From Pseudoneurospora amorphoporcata (lineage: Eukaryota; Ascomycota; Sordariomycetes; Sordariales; Sordariaceae), in assembly GCA_033297205.1 (NCBI GenBank), contig MU859162.1, forward strand, positions 60,152 to 124,151: a stretch of DNA of 64,000 nucleotides. The letters run 5' to 3'. Position numbers and translations under genes: made by a program. The notes under the pieces are model-generated. The model was not told the DNA's origin. It was given only the letters and a program-made list of their open reading frames with translations, and made no database searches. Below are positions 57,781 to 64,000 of this stretch, piece after piece. Each line of letters begins with the position of its first letter. The stretch's first letter is position 1.

Positions 57781-58437
57781 ACTACGCAACGTAACGATTT
57801 CGAGTTTCCTATAAACCTCTCTCTTTCTATATTATTAATAACTACAATACTATATTAAGTTGTTTCTAGAAATTACTAGTTAATAATAAAAGGCTGTTTC
57901 CAACGCGCTATTGATTTTTATCACGAAAATTCCAGCGTCCCAATTATCTATCTATATAAAACTTTCGAGGTGCCTCATATATGCCTCCGCAATTGTATTA
58001 AGGGGATCCTCCCTAAGAAAAGCCTCCTTATATATAATACTAAGCTTATAGTAATTAATAAGAAGGCTCTATATAATTATATCGACCGTTTCAATAGGAT
58101 TAACCTTACTATACGCCCCTAATATATTTAAAACGTTATAAATTATTTACTTCAAAGTAAATTATCTAAGGATGAATTTAATAAAGTTAGGATAGCTGGT
58201 AACTTACTCTACGTTAGTAATAATTAAGTATTGCAATTTATTAAACGTTACGAATATTTTAAGATTAAGTAAAAAATAATAAATAATGCCTAGAAAAATA
58301 ACGAGGATATAGAAAAAGTAAATAAATTTAATTTGGTAGTTAAATATTTGTTATAAATAAATATATTAATAATTAATATTATATTAATTCATAACTAGCA
58401 GCTTACTTAAAAAAAACTTTACAACCTCTTTTAATAA

Positions 58438-58850
58438 GAGAATGTCTTTTCGCACCGTAGCAAATGTCTTTTCGCACTGTTATCAAAAATACCACCAAGT
58501 ATAACTTTGCTAAACAAGAAGTTGTCAGTATAAAAATAGTATTAGAATTTTTGGAATTTTCTACTCTATTTTATAGTTTAGTTGCTGTAAATATATTTAT
58601 CTAAAGGAAAGACTCAATCCAAATATTCTAAATTTAAAGTAAATAAATAGTTTTTTCTTCTTTTATTATATACTAAGGGCTATAGAGGGCGCCTAAGTAC
58701 GCCTAACACATCATATTATACAAGGAAAATAAATGAAAATTCCGATGTACTTTTTATATGCTACGGTCTTAATTTGGCTGAGTTACCTCTAAAAGCCTTT
58801 TTTGATTACGGTGCAAAAAGACATTTGCTACAGTGCGAAAAGACTTTCTC
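58438..58850. mobile_element. Inverted-repeat element A (hAT-like MITE), 413 bp
   Basis: Terminal inverted repeats of about 50 bp: 58438-58488 and 58800-58850, few mismatches. Both ends start GAGAA(T/A)GTCTTTTCGCAC. Exact 8-bp duplications TTTAATAA flank it at 58430-58437 and 58851-58858, the size made by hAT transposases. Within each TIR the motif GTCTTTTCGCAC(C/T)GT occurs twice, 22 bp apart. No coding capacity. Confidence 0.82.
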
Positions 58851-58859
58851 TTTAATAAA

Positions 58860-59752
58860 GAGAAGCGTTACTCGCACGTTGGCAAAACTCTACTCGCACG
58901 TGGATCTACATTTTTTTCTTATATATAACCTGAACCTTGATAACTTGCTATAGTCTCGCATCAGTCTGGATCGTACCATGCCCGCCAAGCTCCCAGATTT
59001 CAGCTCAGTACACGTTCAGACCCCTGCAGTCGTACTGCACTAGCTACCCTAGTCTGGGCGCCCAGACCAGCCCAGACTGGGCAGTCTAACTTGTAATTTT
59101 CTAGCACTAGCACTAGTGCCTTGTCGCACTACTTCTTTTACTAAACCACCATCATATACATTACTACATTGTAATCCTTCAATCTACTACGTCGCGCATT
59201 ATTAGATATTATTAAATAAACAAAGCGCCAAAATCTATCGACGGTATAGAATAATCCATCATTTTTCTATGCGTTTCCTCAGCTAATCGCGATATAGATG
59301 ACTGATGTAGTGACTCAGCCAACGGGCGCATACGACTGTGGCGCTCACATTCCCTATAGTCTCATTGACCCCCCTCTTCTCGACCCCACATAAATTAATG
59401 TAGAGTGCAGTGTAGTATAGTGAGCTCAATCGAGCTCAATCGAGCGACCTTAATTAAATACGACATGCAAAAGTGCGACCGTGCCGCTAAGTACCTTGTA
59501 AGACCGCTATATAAATGCCCTGTAAGAACTAGGTTTGGGTACAAATTTGAGGGTGCGTGCGCCGCAGTTTGGAATCTGGGCTTAGCATGGCATAGCAACC
59601 TTGAAAGATTGAAATACCCAGATGTGCTTGGCGAAATTTATAAAAGAATACATCTACTATAATAGACTTCAAGCGGGTTCGGGTTATGTATGGGAAAAAA
59701 ATATGAATCCACGTGCGAGTAGAGTTTTGCCAACGTGCGAGTAGCGCTTCTC
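58860..59752. mobile_element. Inverted-repeat element B (MITE-like), 893 bp
   Basis: TIRs of about 77 bp: 58860-58936 and 59676-59752, starting GAGAAGCG(T/C)TACTCGCACG. Each TIR has ACTCGCACGT twice, about 22 bp apart. No exact 8-bp duplication is seen (TTAATAAA left, ATAAATAA right). The interior is of normal GC with internal repeats (CAGTCTGG, CTAGCACTAGCACTAGTGCC) and no gene. It begins 1 bp after the right duplication of element A. Confidence 0.78.
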
Positions 59753-59980
59753 ATAAATAATTAGTATAATATTAAAGAGTTGGATCTTTATATAGTTATT
59801 ACTATAGTATTAATTAGGTATTTAAACGATTAGATATTTTTTCAAATGTAAGGGTTCTACAAAGTTAATATATAGGTAGGCTTTGTTAAGAAAGTTATAA
59901 TATTTAATAAGGAGTAAGAAGATTAGGCTAGTCTAGAAGCTAGACTGGGCATAACTAAATATACGAAAGGGGTGTGGGAA

Positions 59981-60475
59981 TGTGACAAGGGTAGTAATCT
60001 GAGCTTGGAATAGTAGTTTAATTTAGCTAATAAACTACTTTGGTCTCGAAGGCCTTGTTGATCCCTTCAACCTTCAAACAAAGGCTAGGCTTCAAGGCTT
60101 TCTTATACCAAAGAGGCTTGGTACGTACTGAGGCACGCACCGAGCCTTGTTGCCTAATGCCTCAAGGTATCTATCTGGCAGTCTTCATATATATGGACCT
60201 TCCTGAGCGCTTCTAACTATTCTCCTTCTTCCTTCTGGCGCCGGCCTTCGTTCGGTCGCCCTCATGATGATGCTCATGTCACAGGGTTAGACCTCTGTGA
60301 CTGTCGTACGTGATTGCTGTCATAGCTCACTACCATGTACTATTTACATACTTGTGTAAGCTGCAGCTGCTTCAGAAGCAGCTACAGCGGCACTTATAAG
60401 GCTGACGTTAAGCGTTGAGGTTCTGTTAGCCTTAGAAACCCTAATCTAAAACTGTAGGCAAATATCCGTATAATA
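59981..60475. mobile_element. Solo-LTR-like insertion, 495 bp
   Basis: Inserted inside the left LTR and absent from the right one. It is flanked by GGGAA duplications (59976-59980 and 60476-60480). It begins TGTGACAAGG and ends ATAATA (CA changed to TA by RIP would explain the end). The interior has near-normal GC and no coding frame. Size, TG start and 5-bp duplication fit a solo LTR of another family. Confidence 0.72.
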
Positions 60476-61364
60476 GGGAAAGAAGGTACTAGAACTACCC
60501 AGCAGGCAAGTCAGGATTCTAGAGCCTACCCAGGTATACTGCACAAGTATAAGCCCAGTACACGGAAGCTAAGCATTACCTCTAGGCGTTAGACCTATAA
60601 CATTACCCCCTTACTTATTCTCTAAAAAGATAAAAACTCTAGAAAAAGATATAACCCCTAGTAGAGATAGATATATAAAATTAAAGCGCTTTAACGTCCC
60701 TAAAAGCTATTCCTAAAATCCGTTCCGTACGTTTAAACACGCCTTAACACTGTTACCTAGGTTTATATAAGAAATAATAAACAAATAGATACTATAATAA
60801 GCTGAATAATAAGCTAAGTCCCTAAAAAAGTCCATTTTATTACGAATATACTTTATCTCTTACGCGTACGTTAAAATTTTCTAACTGGCCAGGCTAAAGT
60901 TTTAAATTTTGAATTATATAGCGGCTATTTACGCTAAGCTCTCAGCTCTATAATGTTTAGTTCTATTCATTCGTAAAAACTCTCCCCTCTAAAAGTATAT
61001 AAGTAGGATTCGCTACTGGTACTCCAGAGTAAAAATAGGGTACTCGGGCTACTATACTACTCTACTTTTAGCAATAGTATTATTAGGCTACTCTTAGTTT
61101 AATAATTCTCTTTATTGTAATTATCCCTATTATTAGCTTCTGCTAAGTCCTTAACCAGTTTAAGTATTCGGACGTATTGGATTTATACCTTTTAATTATT
61201 ATTAGAATTCCCCTTTGGGTAATTTTTTACCTAATAAAAAGAGGAGCTGTAGGCTATACAAATGTTCTTCTTTTTTTACTTCTTTTATTATACTTTAATT
61301 AGTCTATTAGAACTACTAGTTCTAATAGCGTCGATATATATTAGGTCTTCAGCCTCTCCGTTAT

Positions 61365-62017
61365 GAGAAACTCTACTCGTATTATCAAAAAACTCTACTC
61401 GCATCGTGATCCACTTTTTTCCTCATACATATCCCTAACCCTCGCGCGGCTATAGATATCACATATATTCTTTCAAAAGTTTCACTCAGAAATCTAAGCA
61501 TTACTATTCTTTCATGCGTAACATCAAACCGTAGTACCCAAATTAAATGTGCACTCCCATATTACACTTTATAAAGCATTTTACAGCGCACTTTATAGGG
61601 CACTTAGCGGCATAGTCGCACAACACAGTCGCACATTGTTCAATCACACTCAATTGAGTGACTATCTTAATCGCACTCAATTGAGCGACTATCTTAATCG
61701 CACTCAATTAAGCGACTATTTCAATCGCACTCAATTGCTGTCAATTGCTAGCGACTGTTAACGACTGTTATAGCTATTAATGATTGTTACAGCTGTTAGC
61801 GATTGTCAGCTGTTAGTGACTGTCATGGCTGTCAGCGATACGTGTGTTGTGCAGAGGTTAGAATGTGTAATAGGCTGTAATTTAGGAGCTTAGTAGGCGC
61901 AGTACGAGCGAGATTAGTGTTGACGGGGAGGGGACGGTAGGGTTAAGGTTATGTATAGGAGAAAAAAGTAAATTACGGACCGAGTAGAGTTTTCTGACGG
62001 TGCGAGTAGAGTTGCTC
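61365..62017. mobile_element. Inverted-repeat element C (hAT-like MITE), 653 bp
   Basis: TIRs of about 77 bp (61365-61441 and 61941-62017), starting GAG(A/C)AACTCTACTCG. Exact 8-bp duplications TCCGTTAT flank it at 61357-61364 and 62018-62025. The inner motif ACTCTACTCG is duplicated in each TIR, as in element B; the A/T tract and (T)A(T/C)ACATA(A/T)CC.TAACCCT that follow match B too, so B and C are one family. It is nested inside the LTR retrotransposon. The interior holds a 27-bp tandem repeat. Confidence 0.85.
61642..61749. repeat. 27-bp tandem repeat x4 inside element C
   Basis: Units begin at 61642, 61669, 61696 and 61723 with consensus AATCGCACTCAATTGAGCGA plus CTATCTT. The core CACTCAATTGAGTG is itself palindromic. 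Degenerate GCGACTGTTA-type repeats continue to about 61840. Confidence 0.85.
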
Positions 62018-63723
62018 TCCGTTATAGGTAGCACTGCGGAAATTAGAATTCTTATAGATTGAAGGTGCTGAACTTCCTCTAAAAAGGTATTAGTATTAAA
62101 TTTTCTAAAGCAGGAATAGAAGTTTAAATAGTTATTAGAGTATTTGGGCTTCTCTTAAAAGCGTTTAAACTATTCATCGTTTAAAAAAGATATTAAAGAA
62201 TTAATAAGAGCTTAATTCGGCTACGTATTAATTTTAATCCAGTAAAGAATTTCTTTAAAACGAATGAAGAAAAAAGAAATAAATTCTCGAAGTTTCTACT
62301 ATAAAGAAAGGAGTTCGAACCCTGCTTTTTTATCTTAGTTAACTTCGCTGTAATTAACGTAGAATTTTTTGAATAATTTAGCAGAAATTTAGTAACCAGA
62401 CTAGGTAAAAGTAAATAAGGTTCGATGGATAAAAGGCGAAAGGTTAGAATAGAAGTAGTAAAATTAAGCTTCTAAATTACTGATAGCTTAGCTATCAACG
62501 TATAATTTCACTTCGGTAATATAAATCTAAATATTAAAATTTTTTTATCCTTAGAAAATTTATTGAAACAGGGAAGGATAAGCTTCAGTTGTTGGCTGGA
62601 GCCGCCAACGGTTGTTTAGAGACGACCAATCTCTCCTATTAAGGTTTAAATAGCTATAGTGAATTACTATTATTATTCGTTGGTATTTTAAGATTAAAAG
62701 ATTGAAGAAGCTATGTTGTACAATGTTCGTACAAAGATAGCTAAAAAAAAAAAAAGTTTAAAGTACTCTTCAGGCAGTTAGAGAAATGAAGATAGGAATT
62801 CGAGATAGTTAAAGAGTTGAAAAGAAGGTCGAATATAATGTAAGGATTCTACAAAGTTGACACATAGGTAGGCCTTGTTGAGAAAGTTGTAATATTTGAT
62901 AAGGAGTAAGAAGATTAGGCCAGTCTAGAAGCTAGACTGGGCATAACTAAATATACGAAAGGGGTGTAGGAAAGAAGGTACTAGAACCACCCGGCAGGCA
63001 AGTCAGGATTCTAGAGCCCACTCGGGCATACCGCACAGGCACAAGCTTAGCATACGGAAGCTAGACATTACCTCTAGGCGCCAGACCCATGATATCGAAT
63101 AGTGGAAGTATTGAGATAAGTATTTAAAAAAGGTTTAATAGGATAAAAAGTAGTTGTTTATATTCGATGGCTATAGATTATACTATATTTAAGAGTTTCT
63201 ATAGTACTATGACGATAGTAATATTATTGTATTTAGCTTACTTTTCTATTTTATTTTTTATTTTAACTTTTCAATATAGTAGTTTTTTAACTGCTAAAGT
63301 ATTATTATTCTCAAGTATTCGATATACTAGTTTGTAATAGTTGTATTGAGATTACAAAATTCGATTTTTTAAGTATAATAGAGGGTGTACCGTAGAAGGT
63401 ATTTAAAGAGTTAACAATCTAGTTAATGTTTAGAAAGATAGGTATTTACTTTTTTAAACCCTAAGTATAGTATTACTCCCTCTCTAGTATTTTATATATT
63501 TTTTAGTATCTCTACTCTAAGTATTAGTATTTTATATACTTTGTAGTATAATGATTAATAATTTATATAATAATAATAAGTCGTATTTAGATTGCTATAA
63601 GATTGTATTATACGACGAATACCTACCCTTCTACTAGAATAGTTATTAATACTATTACGGGGCGAGGTACTATTAGGAATAGGGTAAAATATACGTTATT
63701 GTGCGAGAGGAAAGAAGGAGGGA

Positions 63724-63864
63724 TGTGCGTAGAAGACTAGCTATATAGGCAAGAGCCCTAAAAGACTAGTCTGTACGTGTACATAACCTTGTATATAACT
63801 ATACTATAATGATAACCATAGCACGAATATAAGGTAAGCATATTACAAGCTAATCTTATAATAC
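63724..63864 (+). mobile_element. Possible LTR of a further element
   Basis: A purine tract (GAGAGGAAAGAAGGAGGGA, 63705-63723) abuts a TGTGCGTAG start at 63724, as a polypurine tract does before a 3' LTR. The segment ends near TTATAATA at 63864 and is followed by CTATCCCCCTT, similar to the TTACCCCCTTA that follows the left LTR at 60603. Its partner lies outside the window or is lost. Confidence 0.35.
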
Positions 63865-64000
63865 TATCCCCCTTTAAAAGAAACTCTAATAATTTTAAAT
63901 AATAATGTTAACGTGTGGCTAGTACTGTGCCTTGTAACTGCCTTGTACTACCTTGTAGTATAGAAGGCTAATTGCTGAGGACACTATTCCTTCTACGTTA

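Larger units (their letters stand above)
59847..63094 (+). mobile_element. LTR retrotransposon relic with nested insertions
   Basis: Direct repeats of about 255 bp: left LTR 59847-59980 plus 60481-60602 (split by an insert), right LTR 62840-63094. Both begin TGTAAGG and end ATAACA or ATGATA (CA mutated to TA). Flanking 5-bp duplications are TCAAA (59842-59846) and TCGAA (63095-63099), differing by one G-to-A change. Differences between LTRs are nearly all C/T or G/A transitions. The interior, without element C, is only about 1.6 kb and has no readable gag-pol, so the element was deleted or non-autonomous. The strand is assumed from the TG...CA ends and a purine-rich stretch (GAAAAGAAGG) before the right LTR. 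Confidence 0.8.
57780..64000. mobile_element. AT-rich transposon graveyard (RIP-like)
   Basis: From about 57,780 to the window end the DNA is strongly AT-rich (long runs of TTA, ATA, TAT) and holds no intact protein gene. It contains an LTR element, a solo-LTR-like insert and three inverted-repeat elements, listed separately. Paired copies differ mainly by C/T and G/A transitions, as expected from RIP. Stretches outside the named elements (57780-58429, 59753-59841, 60603-61356, 62026-62839, 63100-63720) are anonymous AT-rich relics in which I recognise no gag, pol or transposase. Confidence 0.8.

Noticed and set aside
62300..62340. GGTTCGAACTCC-like B box on the minus strand
   Set aside because: No cloverleaf can be built around it inside the AT-rich retroelement body.
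57780..64000. Search for intact transposase, gag or reverse transcriptase frames and for CRISPR arrays
   Set aside because: No frame long enough; stops are dense in all six frames. The tandem repeats in element C are not spaced like CRISPR.

Overview
This is nuclear DNA from a filamentous ascomycete, most likely Sordariales and probably Neurospora or a close relative. Protein genes carry short introns of about 50-80 nt with GTAAGT-like donors and CTAAC-like branch points. Families are typical of Pezizomycotina. The last 6 kb is a very AT-rich block of nested, mutated transposons of the kind produced by repeat-induced point mutation (RIP). There is no bacterial operon structure. Gene models were assembled by hand from reading frames and splice sites. 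Family names rest on recognised motifs; no database search was run.

Layout. 0.7-9.6 kb: GH125 mannosidase-like protein (+), three-exon DUF155/RMD1-type membrane protein (-), small zinc-ribbon protein (-), RNase P/MRP subunit Rpp1/p30 (+). 10.3-17.0 kb: secreted Ser/Thr-rich protein (-), tRNA-Cys (+), GFA/CENP-V enzyme (-), acyltransferase-3 membrane protein (-). 19.4-31.0 kb: unknown F-box-region-like protein (-), Mediator subunit Med8 (-), choline-sulfatase-like enzyme (-), MPDU1/PQ-loop protein (-), chromodomain protein with lysine-rich tail (-). 31-35 kb: a gene-poor stretch with a broken MFS transporter, intron-containing tRNA-Glu(CTC) and a decayed short-chain dehydrogenase. 35.8-57.5 kb: FYVE-RING protein (+), cytidine deaminase (-), 1,576-residue ABCC transporter (-), 4.5 kb gene-free gap, CAF-1 subunit Cac2 (+), amidase (+), methyltransferase (+). 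57.8-64.0 kb: AT-rich transposon graveyard.

The genes are mostly independent housekeeping or accessory functions. A loose theme is chromatin: a chromodomain protein and Cac2 lie in the same window as an AT-rich block that would be expected to be heterochromatic. Choline sulfatase, amidase, cytidine deaminase and GFA enzyme are scattered metabolic genes without cluster structure.

The least explained material is mobile DNA. (1) Three inverted-repeat elements (A, B, C) at 58.4-62.0 kb have TIRs that each contain a duplicated inner motif; A and C are flanked by exact 8-bp target duplications. (2) An LTR element with roughly 255-bp LTRs has a solo-LTR-like insertion with its own 5-bp duplication inside its 5' LTR, and element C inside its body. 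(3) A short hairpin-forming element occurs in three copies, near 18.9, 32.3 and 57.6 kb.
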